A stretch of DNA of 32,875 nucleotides from Neocallimastix lanati (nom. inval.) (lineage: Eukaryota > Neocallimastigomycota > Neocallimastigomycetes > Neocallimastigales > Neocallimastigaceae): contig JACVTC010000071.1 in the NCBI GenBank assembly GCA_016946835.1, positions 875,001-907,875 of the forward strand, given 5' to 3'. Numbering within the stretch: position 1 is the first letter of the stretch; each line of letters opens with the position of its first letter. Below are positions 22,360 to 32,247 of this stretch, one piece after another. The translations under genes were made by a program, and so were the position numbers. A model generated the notes under the pieces. That model saw only the letters and a list, made by a program, of their open reading frames with translations. It did no database searches and was not told the DNA's origin.

Positions 22360-23809
22360 TTATTTATTGAACTCCTTGAGATTTTAAATAGGTGATAAGA
22401 CCTATAAATTTATTTGGTGAGAGCAATTCGTTAAAGCGTTTTCCCCTAATTTATTGGTATAACTAATGATGGTGGCTCCCTGTTGAATTAAGGCTTCAAC
22501 CCTAACTAAGGTATCCCTTGTTCATGTTCAGAGACATAAATTAAAGCGGTGTCCCAAGAGATCATTTTAATGGTTCACATCCGCTCCTTTTTTTTTTTTT
22601 TTGATAGAGAAAATAGTGGACATTGATGGATGAGTTGTCCCTTTTTTTTTTTCACAGGCCATCCTTCATATTAATATAAGGAAGTTGTCATATTTTTTTC
22701 CTCGACTGTTAATGTCGAAAAGCCATGGTCGGTTAAGATACGGTACAATTTTAAAAAAAAATTTTTTCATAATGATAGGCAAATATGGGCTGGCTAGATT
22801 CTCCAAATTGATTCATTATACAATACGATCATCTGAACCATGGGACGATTTAAGTTATTTTTTTTTTAACAATAGACAATGATCCAGTTTCTACAGAAGG
22901 TCATTTTTAACGGAGTTTGTATTTATTCCTATTGAAAATATTTAATATTGGCTCCATTTTCTACTAATTAATAATTTAACCATTTCTAAATTTCCTTTTT
23001 TGCCAACCACGCTATATACTAAGGGCAGTCCTTCCATATTTATCCGTACTAAATTTATATTAAAGGCCTGACTATTTTTAAGCTGTTGTTGATGAAGGGA
23101 ATGTTTGTATCCTATTCATATTTACTTTTTTTTTTAGACAGGCTTCCAATAATATATCATTTAAATCATTTTTATTATTATTAATTTTTATTATTATTTT
23201 TATTATTATTTTTATTATTATTTTTATAATTAGTATCTTCTTTTACCAATGTAAATTCATTTTCCTTTTTTTTACTTCAAGAAAATAAATGATCATTGAA
23301 ACCTAAAATTTTTTTTCACCTTCTAAATGATCAATGGAATATATATATATATATTTTTTTTTTGAAAGGATTCAAGTTCTTCTTTTTTTTTGAATCGTCA
23401 CCTTGTTCAAAAATTAAAAAATATTCAGTAATGTCATAAATTGATGGCCACTTGAATGGCAGAATATGATTTTATTTTTTTTTTTATTTTTTTTTTAATT
23501 AATCTTTTTGATCTTTTGAAAACATCAACTACATCACTACTCCTATCTTTAAATTTTTCAGTAATTTCCCTCTCTCTTCCTCCCGTTATCCTCCATCACT
23601 ACTTTTTTTTTTCCTCATCCTTCATCCTTCTTTCTTTTTTTTTTAGATTATGAATGCCCCGAGAGCATTAGTAGTAAGTTTTTTTGTCTTTTTTTTCTTC
23701 TATGATTCTATGATTCATTAAATATTTTGCTAAAAATTTATATATATATATAGTTTTTTTTTTATTAATGAAGAGATATCATGAAGAGGAGAGGAGGGGG
23801 TTGTTAATT

Positions 23810-23840
<31 letters not shown>

Positions 23841-24620
23841 CCAAGTCATAGTTAATTAATATCTACTTCATGATTTTAATTAAGATCTTCGGGAAAATCT
23901 TGTACTGTCGCTGTCGTCCTCGATGATGTCGGACAAGAATAGGTCAAGGCGCGGTATGACGTATGACCATCTTTTTTTTTTTTTTTTTTTTTTTTACAAG
24001 CAGCAGTGATCATTTCATTTTCTAGTTTCGCCATAAATTTTCCTTTTTGGTTTATCGATACTATTAAATACGTAGGCGTGCGTAGGACACAATTAAAAAA
24101 AAATACAACAAATCTTATCATTACTACTACTACTCTTTTTTTTTTTTGTATTATCAATTTTTGAAAGATGAATATTAAAAAAATTGAGTAGGCCTGGGAC
24201 TTTTTTTTTTCTTCTTCTTTTTTTTTTTAATTCAGAAATTCGATCATTTAAAAATTAAAAAAAAAAAAAAAAAAATTTATTTACTTTTTTTTTTTTTAAA
24301 TAATGGACAAGCATTTTCAAGAAGTTCCCAAGGAAAATATTTTCTGTTGTTGGTGGTGGTGAGAGGTATCCTCTTTAAAATATCTTTAAAAATTTCCCTC
24401 CCTTCCCCCCCAAACAATTGGTCGTCCAGTAAAAGGTTATCTTTGTTTCCATGTAGATACTTTATAAACTTCGTATCACCCTCCTCTCTTTTTTTTTTTT
24501 TTTTTATTTTTTTTTACGGGAGGAGCATGACAATTTTTTTTTTTTTTGAGAGAGATAAGGTTCTAAATTTTTTTTTAATTCCCTTAACCGATAAAGTACT
24601 TTTGATTTTCGAAAAAGGTT
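22360..24620 (-). pseudogene. Ankyrin relic D, distal part
   Basis: Minus-strand ankyrin-like pieces in changing frames: EALIQQGATIISYTNKLGEN near 22430-22500, GADVNH near 22575, SINQKGKFMAKLENEMITAA near 24000-24060, LDLFLSDIIEDDSD near 23900-23945, NHEVDIN near 23865, and FIKYLHGNKDNLLLDDQLFG with EIFKDILKRI near 24370-24470. GC is higher than in copies A-C, and T tracts of 10-35 bases interrupt the sequence about every 60-150 bases. The ankyrin character is inferred from pattern. No continuous frame longer than about 93 codons exists, and the two plus-strand frames at 23456 and 24347 look like translations of T-rich DNA. Confidence 0.55.
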
Positions 24621-24739
24621 TTTTCTTCTTCTAAAATAGTTGTTTGATTAAAATATCCACCCTATCATAATTTTTTTTTCAATCAATTTTTATTCCTTTA
24701 TCTATCCATTGAAGTAAAAAAAAAAATTTCATATTTGAA

Positions 24740-24910
24740 GGGATTCATTTTAATATAGATAATAACTTTTTTTTTTCCGTGTAAGAAGAAGAAAAAAAAA
24801 CTTTTTGGTCACCATCACTTCCATGATCCTGATGTCATCCAAAAGTCTTGAAAATATTAATTATTAATCAAAAAAAAAATAACCAAAAACAATACAGCAT
24901 TAATGATGGC

Positions 24911-24949
<39 letters not shown>

Positions 24950-25670
24950 GGTCACTTTTGACATTGTTCAATCATCTAATCTGGTTAAAGCATGGTGCAA
25001 AGATGAACGTCAGGAAAATCAGTTTCATTACGATGACTCCCTTTTTAATCTTTGCCTGCCTAAATAAATAAGTTCGATAGGATTCAGTACCTTGATGATC
25101 ACGGTGGGTATGCCGATATTCATTGTGAAAATAATTATGATCAGACTTCTTTTAAAAAGATTTGCCCTGCTTAAAAAAAAAAAAAAATAACGATCAACTT
25201 ACCCAATATTTCATTGACCATTATCCTACGGATGCTTTCTACCATGAAAGTAATAATAGTAATAATAATTAAAATGAATGGAAAAAAAAAATTTTCAATG
25301 ATGCTATAATAATAAAAGAAAAAAAAAGATCTTTGGATGAGTACGATTCAATCCTTAAAATATCCTTTAAATAATGAAATTTGATAAGATCTGAATTTTT
25401 ATCAATATAATGTAATATACTAACCATTGCCTGTATTGATCAATAACGTCAAGCCTGCCCAATATGATATTGAAAATCGATGAATGATCCAAATGTTGTC
25501 AATAGTTACAGATCAGTTTGGACTGATGGCATTCTCTGATGAAATCGCTTGTATTTATAATAGTTTTGATTATCATTACTTTGTTAGTGGAACATCATGC
25601 CGACGTCAATAAAAAAAAATACCTTAAGCAGAATCTTCCTAATTATTGTTATCCGTTTTCATTTCTAAAT
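24740..25670 (+). pseudogene. Plus-strand ankyrin-like relic
   Basis: Here the plus strand carries the coding-like pattern: ITKNNTALMMACKK near 24880-24920, a 34-base A tract, then AWCKDERQENQFHYDDSLFN near 24990-25045 and YLDDHGGYADIHCENNYDQT near 25085-25150. NNDQLTQYFIDHYPTDAFYH follows near 25185-25245, SLDEYDSILKI near 25330-25365, and LVEHHADVNKKKYLK near 25580-25625. The first and last are ankyrin repeat pieces, so the middle is probably a divergent ankyrin protein too. Stops are frequent. Its orientation is opposite to the relic blocks on either side, so an inversion or a separate gene is needed. Confidence 0.45.
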
Positions 25671-27780
25671 ATTTAATATTGACTCTGAAACCTTCCAAAA
25701 AAAAAATTAATTCTTATAATTCATTTTTCTTTTTTTTCCTATCACCAAAATTTAAGAAGTATCCACTATTTAATTGATCTCCCTTTTTCAAAAGCCTTCA
25801 CCAAAGCAGAATTTTTACAATTAATTTATTTACATTATTATTATTACTATTCACTTTTTTTTTTTTTGGTCATATTCTACCAGGATACCTAACGATATCA
25901 TAAAATCCTTTTTTTTTTTTTTTTTTTTTTAACTAGTCATCATTAAGGGGGGGTAATCCCATCTTTATTTTTTTTTATTTTATTTTTTAACATTAATTTG
26001 GGCTCCATATTCCACAAGATGAAGCACTAAATTCATGGCCACCACCATGTTTTAAATAACAGTTAAAAAGCGGGTGAATTTCCCTGAGAAATCATGCCTT
26101 GAAATCAACTTAATGTCTAATAAATTTTCAAGAAAATATTTTAGTGATTTCAAAAAAAAAAAAAAAAATTTATTCATTCGACACGAAAGGATAAATGCAT
26201 TTTTTTTCATTAACAGAAGTGACCGGGGGTTCATTGATTCATTGTAATTTTATTTTATAAGCACCCCTTTCCTTTATTAAATATTTCACCATGTCAAGAT
26301 CATTAAGTTTTCATGCCTTATAGATCAATGTCTTTACTATTTTTTTTTTTTCAGTCATGCTATTGACACTCATTCCCCTTTCAATTAAATATTTTAGTTT
26401 AAGTCTTTCTTGATTATTAGAATAGAGATAGTATAATAAAGGCTTATTAAATAAAAATAAAAAAGAAATTAATAGTGATAGTCTTTATCTTTCAGGACAT
26501 AACCTAATTAATTTTTGATTTTTCATCTTTGATATAATCATTAATTAATTGAATAGGATTCATCTCCATTCATTTCATTTGTATATTCCATTAAGTATTT
26601 AATTTTTTACAATAATCCTTTTTGAATTTTTTTTTAAATAAAATATCGGTACGATTATCCATGTTCTCTACTCTATACTTTTTTTTTTTAAAATTACTTC
26701 ATCCTGAATAAATTTAAATTTATAATCAAAATGAATGGAAAATCGAGAGCCATGATTTAATAAAATATTTAACTGTATTTTTTAAGAATTCATCATTTCC
26801 TCTTTATTCTGAATTTATCCATGACATTTAAGTTTAAGGGTTGTCGGTTATTTCCACAAACAACAATAGATGGTATGATTCATGCATGCTCCATATTCCA
26901 CTAAATATCCTATATTGCCCTCTTCGTTCGTTTTTATCTTTACAGGCTTTAATAAAATTAGTGACAGTATACCATTTATGAGGATCATAATTAAAATTAA
27001 ATCCTTGATCTAAAAATGAAATTAGCCTTCTTCATAAGTCATGCTGTTGAATGCATCGATCTTAGGTCATTCATACTATAGAAAATAAACATGGTTAACT
27101 AGTCTCACTTTTTTTTAATTTTTTTTTTTTAAATACTCTTTAGAACGTTGATAAGTAATTATAGGTTTAAGGTATATTTATTATTAAAGACTCTAATAGT
27201 GGTATCTAATAAATAATTCAAAAGTGGTGATTTTTCCATTTTCAATTAATTCATTGAGATATTCAAAAGGAATAATGAAGAGTTGAATTCCATCTATCTT
27301 ATGAAAATTAGGAATAAATTTCAATTGGTTTATCTGAAATTTCATTTTTATTTTTATTTTTTTACACATTTCCACCATTCTCATAATAAAATTTTTTTTC
27401 CATTATAATGATATAAATGATAGTCGTTTAGAGCAACCTTTATTTAAATAGTTTCAATAGTTTTCAAAATCATTTTTATATAGGTATTCCTATTCCCGAC
27501 CAAATAGAATGGTATTTTCACTATCGCTATTATCATCATGGTCATGGTCAGAATAGGCATTATATAATTTTTCTAAAAAAATTAAACTAATATTAATTTT
27601 CTTTTCTTATAATGAAGAATCTTTTAATATGTCGATATTTAGTAATTCTTAATTAAAGAGATGAATTAGCAAGTTTTTCTCCTTTCTCATTTAACAATAA
27701 TTTATGCTGGTCTCCATTTCGCTCAAGAAGATTGAGTAGTTTCATATAATATTCATTTTTTTGAAGAATAATGAATCATT
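25671..27780 (-). pseudogene. Ankyrin relic D, N-terminal part
   Basis: Reading the minus strand from about 27750: YYMKLLNLLERNGDQHKLLL with NEKGEKLANSSL, then INISLIFLEKLYNAYSDHDH and DDNSDSENTILFGRE (about 27495-27600). The 63-codon frame 27193-27384 follows (QINQLKFIPNFHKIDGIQLF, PFEYLNELIENGKITTFELF). Next come SFLDQGFNFNYDPHKWYTVT with NFIKACKDKNEEGNIGYLVE and YGACMN (26890-27020), LKYLIERGMSVNSM (26350-26395) and AMNLVLHLVEYGAQIN (25995-26045). An N-terminal non-ankyrin region followed by ankyrin repeats resembles the fungal family layout but differs from copies A-C. Many stops and frameshifts are present. Confidence 0.55.
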
Positions 27781-27834
27781 AGTCTTTAAAGAATTATCAC
27801 AAATTACTATGGTATAATTCTATACAATTTACAT

Positions 27835-27970
27835 TTAATTTAATACAATATGTTTCAATACCTTATAAATACATTTGATACTTATTTCAAATAGTTCACA
27901 TATTCTAACATTCCCCCTTAAACCTAATTTTCTTGATATAAAAAAAAATTGGTTTACTGGTGAATATGTG
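27835..27970 (-). pseudogene. Coding-like fragment, possible helix-turn-helix
   Basis: An open stretch of about 44 codons without ATG ends at TAA 27835-27837 and reads SRKLGLRGNVRICELFEISI followed by KCIYKVLKHIVLN. The pattern of a short helix, IS.KC.Y and a second helix resembles the DNA-binding helix-turn-helix of transposases. That is only a structural resemblance and no catalytic domain is nearby. Confidence 0.2.
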
Positions 27971-29440
27971 TATATTAAATTATCCTATTCTATAATATTA
28001 ACTTAATTTAAATTATCGACTAATTATTTCTATTCTAAACTAACATTTAATTTTACATGAATAAAATATTTTTTTATTTTATATTAATTTCTAACTTAAT
28101 ATGAATTTTTATTAAAATAATTTTAAATAAATATGTCATCTAATAAATTTGAGTATCTTTGATATTAATTTTAATTTTGAAAATCTATTAATATAAAAAA
28201 ACTTTATGAATTATAAATTTAATATAATAATTTTTTTTAAAAAAGAAGGAAAGAAAAGGGAAAATATCTTTTATAATTTTCCAAAATTTTGTTATTTATA
28301 TATATATACCTTTTTATATTATATAGTATTATTTTTTCTAAGACATTTTTATATATTCTTTTGAGATTTTTATTTATAATAAATAAATTAAATTTTTTTT
28401 AAAAAAAAATGAATATATTAAATTAATTTATATATAAAATAAATTTCATAAATACATTCATTTTTGAAATTATTTATATGAAAAAAATTATAATTATTTT
28501 TTTGTGATATTGTGATCTATAAATTTATCTTTATACAAAATTTAAAATATAAAAATAAAATGATTTTCCTATTTTTTTGATTGTAATTTACTATGATTAA
28601 AGAATATAAGAATATAAAAAAAATTATAATTAATTTTGTGTGATATTGTGATCTCTAAAATTTATCTTTATACAAAATTATATAGTAAAAAATATTACTA
28701 TTTTTTTTTTTGATTGTAATCTACTATTATTAAAAAATGTAAAAATAAACATATATATCATTTAATAAACTTTTAATATATTTTTTGAATATTACTTTTT
28801 TTTTTTTTTATTTCATGTTACTATTTTAAATATTATTATGTTCTTATTGGACAATTAATATATTTTTTTTCATTACTTCTGTGTTTTCTTCTTTTTTTTT
28901 TTTTGTAATTTAAAAAAAAATACATATAATTAATAAATGAATAAATAAATAAAGATAAAAGTTTGTAATAATTGCGGAAATAAAAAAAAAAAAAATTAAA
29001 CGAAAAGTAGTAGTAACAACAATTATAAATCCCAAATTATTTTTGAAATTTTAAAAGTATTTTTTTTTTTTTTTTTTACTTTATTTATTTATTTATTATT
29101 ATTATTTTTTTTTTATAAAAATAATATGAAATGTTTTAAATATTTTATTTTTTATTAATTATAACATTGACTTAATTATAATTATTTTAATTCATGAAAT
29201 TTAATTCAATATTTTTATATATTAAGAATTACATAACTAAACAATAAATTTTTAATTTTATTTTATTGTATTTTATATTTTTTATTTTTTTTTTATATTA
29301 CAATTAACAATTTATTTATATATTTAAATATAATATATACAAATTATTTATATTCTTTATTTTTTATTTTTTTTTTTTTTGATATTACATTTAACAATTC
29401 ATTTATATATTTAAAAAAAAATAAATATAAATTATTTATA
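27971..29440. other. AT-rich intergenic, no gene seen
   Basis: Homopolymers and TA-rich DNA apart from the 134-bp tandem repeat. GC rises sharply at about 29450, marking the left edge of the virus-like island. Confidence 0.6.
28481..28747. repeat. About 134-bp direct repeat, two copies
   Basis: The units start at 28481 and about 28615. Each contains AAAAAATTATAATTA, TGATATTGTGATCT, TTTATCTTTATACAAAATT and TTTTTTTGATTGTAAT in the same order. The copies differ by scattered substitutions and small indels. Confidence 0.75.
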
Positions 29441-29892
29441 TTTTCTATTTCAAAGGTTTTCCCAAAAGCAAGTTATTAGCTTCATGGAGTTGTAAAATTG
29501 AGAATATAACTGAAAAAGCCAAGAGAATATCAACTCCAGGTTTAATTCTTATAGTTAAGCGTAGATATACGAATATGGAGTTTAAGCAGTTAAATCTAGA
29601 TTGCATGAACATCAACGACGATGATTTGAAAGCCCCGGTATTCATTAATTACGATATCTGCCAAAATAGATTCAAGGACCAAGCAATATTCGGCAAAAGC
29701 ATTAAAGAAGAACTAAAAGAAACTAATAGTAAGATCGACTCGTATATTAAGCTAAATAATTATACTATCAAATGCAAGAGATGCAAGCATACGAACGTTA
29801 ATATTAACATCATTCAAACTAGAAAAACAGATGAAAGCTCGACTATCGTTTATAGTTGCAATTCTTGCGGATTTAAGCAGTATAATAACTGA
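29431..29892 (+). CDS. TFIIS-type transcription elongation factor (zinc-ribbon), possibly N-terminally truncated
   Basis: TFIIS enters the RNA polymerase pore through a C-terminal zinc ribbon and makes a backtracked enzyme cleave its RNA. From ATG 29575 the frame has 105 residues. The C-terminal ribbon has Cys67-x2-Cys70-x24-Cys95-x2-Cys98, the TFIIS spacing, and QTRKTDESST at 81-90, which keeps the acidic Asp86-Glu87 pair that promotes cleavage and the neighbouring Arg83. Without a start codon the frame is open back to 29431 and contains GLILIVKRRYTNMEFKQLNL, which could be part of the linker/domain II of TFIIS. Composition changes from AT-rich to GC-richer DNA near 29450, so the true start may have been cut off. 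RPB9 also has such ribbons, but the Asp-Glu pair favours TFIIS. Large DNA viruses encode short TFIIS proteins. The final stop is TGA at 29890-29892. Confidence 0.75.
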   Translation: MIYIFYFKGFPKSKLLASWSCKIENITEKAKRISTPGLILIVKRRYTNMEFKQLNLDCMNINDDDLKAPVFINYDICQNRFKDQAIFGKSIKEELKETNSKIDSYIKLNNYTIKCKRCKHTNVNINIIQTRKTDESSTIVYSCNSCGFKQYNN

Positions 29893-29925
29893 TGAAAATT
29901 ACACGAAGTTTAATGTCGATGATGT

Positions 29926-29940
29926 AATCGTATTACGATT
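29926..29940. terminator. 15-bp palindrome after the TFIIS-like gene
   Basis: AATCGTA-T-TACGATT is a perfect inverted repeat with a one-base centre, 34 bases after the TFIIS-type stop. It may form a hairpin or bind a dimeric protein. A role in transcript ending is inferred from position only. Confidence 0.3.
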
Positions 29941-30001
29941 GCATATAAGCATGCATATTATTGTATAGAATTCTAACGCATAATCACTTACATGCATTCT
30001 G

Positions 30002-30045
30002 ATTTTAAAAAACGACATTGGAAGCATCATTGCTATTTTTAAAAT
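30002..30045. terminator. 10-bp inverted repeat in the convergent gap
   Basis: ATTTTAAAAA (30002-30011) and TTTTTAAAAT (30036-30045) flank a 24-base loop, between the converging TFIIS-like gene and the orphan gene. A bidirectional terminator is possible. The rest of 29893-30158 shows no coding pattern but keeps the island's higher GC. Confidence 0.3.
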
Positions 30046-30158
30046 TCGATATATCGTATGCTAGAGCTTATTACGGCAATATCGCATGCTATAGATTAGT
30101 ATGTAGTATACCGCTATTGCAGATCATATACACATAGTGCTTGTATGATTGCGCGATA

Positions 30159-30686
30159 TTAGCCGCTACCTTTTTCTTGGATCGTGTTTTTTATTTCTTT
30201 TATCTCATCGATCAGCTTTTTATAGCTATCGTCTTGGGATTTAATCGATATGTTTATATCATTCAGGATTTCGCTTATAAACGCTAGTTGTTCATTGATG
30301 TTATGTAGCAGTTGAGTATTCAAGCTATTGTTATCGATTTGCACGCTAGGCTCTACATTGCTATTCTTTAGAGCATTCTTATAACTTAGATTATTATCAT
30401 TTAAGTCGATAATGATGTTTTCTTTGCTAACCCTAACCCTAACCCCCTGGTTGTTACCCATGGCGATAATGGCTATTACGACGTTATGCCCTGAAGCTAT
30501 TCGAGCACTGTTGAGATCTAGACATTCTTTAAAAGTGGTGGTGCGGCAGTTAGCTAAATCGTTGATTTCGAGGTTGTTGTTGTAAACGATGTCATAGAGC
30601 TTGTTTTTGCAGATAGGATCATTGGTATAAATCAGATATCTAGTGTTGTCGGTTAGATAGTCTAAATAAGCAGGGTCGCTGGTCAT
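30159..30686 (-). CDS. Orphan protein, 175 residues, C-terminal coiled coil
   Basis: I do not recognise this protein. The start is fixed: ATG 30684-30686 directly follows an in-frame TGA. The N-terminal part is mixed (YLDYLTDNTRYLIYTNDPIC, later ARIASGHNVVIAIIAMG). The C-terminal 65 residues show a heptad-like pattern (LLHNINEQLAFISEILNDI, then SYKKLIDEIKEIKNTIQEKG), suggesting a coiled coil and oligomerisation. Residues encoded at 30427-30446 read VRVRV because the DNA there is a telomere-like CTAACC repeat. The gene is intact and has balanced codon use with many C- and G-ending codons, unlike the host genes. It starts 35 bases after the RPB2-type fragment on the same strand, so the two may once have been co-transcribed, and it converges on the TFIIS-like gene. 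Confidence 0.6.
   Translation of the reverse strand: MTSDPAYLDYLTDNTRYLIYTNDPICKNKLYDIVYNNNLEINDLANCRTTTFKECLDLNSARIASGHNVVIAIIAMGNNQGVRVRVSKENIIIDLNDNNLSYKNALKNSNVEPSVQIDNNSLNTQLLHNINEQLAFISEILNDINISIKSQDDSYKKLIDEIKEIKNTIQEKGSG
30427..30446. repeat. Telomere-like CCCTAA repeat inside the orphan gene
   Basis: The plus strand reads CTAACCCTAACCCTAACCCC, three copies of the TTAGGG-type telomere motif used by most fungi. The frame is kept. It may be a chance Val-Arg repeat, a scar of telomeric repair, or a recombination site. Confidence 0.7.
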
Positions 30687-30720
30687 TCATTGCTTAGCCA
30701 TGTTGGATTGGAAGGATAAT

Positions 30721-31398
30721 CTAGGCGCTCGAGAAGCCAAATATTGCATTCGGATCTAATTCTAAGTAATTGGAATGGTCTTCATTAATTTCAACTAAAT
30801 CCATATATTCAGGCAAGTTGCCATGTAATACAAATTCCTTATAAAAGTCTATAAAATTAAAATCGGCATCTTTATATTCCTTTAAAATCATGGGTCTTAT
30901 TAATCTTCCTTCGTCTGAAAATATTTGTATAGAATAGTCATTTGTAATGTAGCTTAAATATTTATTAGCTCTTTTATAATTATATAATTCATCGATAAAA
31001 GCCTGTTCATTGTTAAATATAAAACCGATAAATTTAGTATTGTATGTTACAAATTTTATTGTATTGACATCATAACAATTATTGGGCTTATTATTTGGGC
31101 TATTGCGTAACCTAAAGTTTGATATATTGTTTTCTGAAGTATCATTTATAATAATAGAGTTTAAATCAATAGAAACATATTTGCTAAACAAGCTATCCAA
31201 ATTAATGTTGGTGTAAGGCGATATAACAGTCGTAATGGCCAAGTACTTTATTAAACCTACTTCTTTAGATTCAGGAGTTTCAAAAGGGCAATAGTAGCCA
31301 ATGGTTCTAGCATTAATTTTCCTAATGTTTATATTTAGCGATTCGTTGTTGAATGGCAATTTAATTTTTCTGACGTGAGACAATTTATCTAATATATG
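30721..31398 (-). pseudogene. RPB2-type DNA-directed RNA polymerase subunit, middle fragment
   Basis: RPB2 is the second-largest subunit of multi-subunit RNA polymerase and forms one side of the active centre. The open frame runs from a TAA at 31399-31401 to TAG at 30721-30723. It has no ATG start; TTG at 31381-31383 is the only start-like codon near the N-terminus. Family landmarks come in order, numbered from that TTG: SHVRKI (2-7, family SHLRR), YYCPFETPESKEVGLIK (30-46, family CPxETPEGxxxGLVK), IFSDEGRLIRPMI (154-166, family FTDAGRxxRP), EYMDL (192-196), and DPNAIFGFSSA at the end (family HPSxILGxxASxIPF). About 225 of some 1,200 residues remain; the catalytic Asp region and the clamp-binding end are missing. 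Ser replaces Gly in ETPEG. Composition and neighbours favour a viral-type gene over host RPB2. It is broken on both sides. Confidence 0.75.
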
Positions 31399-31476
31399 TT
31401 AAGATTTTGATATATTTTATCTTTTAAATTTAAATAAAATAATACGTTTTATTAAAAATATTACTAAGTCGATATG

Positions 31477-31501
31477 TCTATATAGTAATATGCTATATAG
31501 A
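31477..31501. repeat. 9-bp inverted repeat
   Basis: TCTATATAG (31477-31485) and CTATATAGA (31493-31501) flank a seven-base loop, about 80 bases beyond the broken end of the RPB2-type fragment. Confidence 0.55.
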
Positions 31502-31669
31502 TATATAATAATAATAATAAATATTTAAATGATTTAGTTTAATAAAAATTTATTTATAATGAACTTTGATAATTAGAATTATTAAATTAATTTAATTTTA
31601 AAATTATTTATTTTTATTAAATAATGAAATATCTATAATATATTACTATTAAGGTAATTTTACAATAAC

Positions 31670-31723
31670 CTTACAAAGAACATAAAAGATAGATTTTTAC
31701 ATCTTTCTTTTATACTTTGTAAG
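31670..31723. repeat. Long imperfect hairpin
   Basis: CTTACAAAG (31670-31678) pairs perfectly with CTTTGTAAG (31715-31723), and an inner ATAAAAGA/TCTTTTAT pair extends the stem with small bulges. The arm is about 20 bases. It could be a cruciform, a structured RNA or a transposon end. Confidence 0.5.
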
Positions 31724-32224
31724 TTACATAATAATAATATTTAATTATAAGATATTTAATATTATGAATATTAATAAGATATTAAGATAATAACAATATC
31801 GATATGTTTAAAATATTTAATATATTAAATTAAATAGTTAATTTCTTCTAAATATATATAATAAGAATATTATTATATATATAACTTAACTATTCATATT
31901 TATTTTAAAGTTTATATTAAAAATATATAATACTTCTATATATTATAATATATAATATAATGAAATAATTTTAGTTATTTTAATTATAATTAAATATATA
32001 TAGTTGATATTATTTATTATATTCATATTTATTATATAATTATATTCTTATATATTTAACTTTATTATTCTTATTTTCATTTTTAAGAATTATATAGTTA
32101 TATTTATTATATTTATTATTTTAATATATATTTATTATATATTATACTATATTCCGATATAATATATTTTAAATGTATATTTATTATTATTAATATTTAT
32201 TAAATTATTATAAAGATTTCTAAT

Positions 32225-32247
32225 AACTACTCTTCTTTATAGTAGTT
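32225..32247. repeat. 7-bp inverted repeat
   Basis: AACTACT (32225-32231) and AGTAGTT (32241-32247) around a nine-base loop, followed by CCCTTGGTTAATTGGG, a second small stem. Confidence 0.4.

Larger units (their letters stand above)
29440..31400. mobile_element. GC-richer virus-like island (TFIIS, orphan, RPB2 fragment)
   Basis: Over about 1.96 kb, base composition rises well above the flanks, poly-A/T tracts almost vanish and all three frames are coding-like. Both edges coincide with truncated genes: the TFIIS-type frame on the left and the RPB2-type frame on the right. A viral-type polymerase subunit beside a transcript-cleavage factor is typical of Nucleocytoviricota and related large DNA elements. 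The island is therefore best explained as a captured fragment of such an element. This is inference; no integrase, terminal repeat or target-site duplication was identified. Confidence 0.5.

Noticed and set aside
22685-22882. Plus-strand 65-codon frame
   Set aside because: It runs across T tracts inside the ankyrin relic; the minus strand better fits the local ankyrin pattern.
23456-23653. Plus-strand Phe/Leu/Ser-rich frame resembling a membrane protein
   Set aside because: The hydrophobicity comes from T tracts (TTT, CTT, TCC codons), not from a membrane segment.
29445-29645. Minus-strand 66-codon frame at the island edge
   Set aside because: It overlaps the TFIIS-like frame on the other strand and has no recognisable features.
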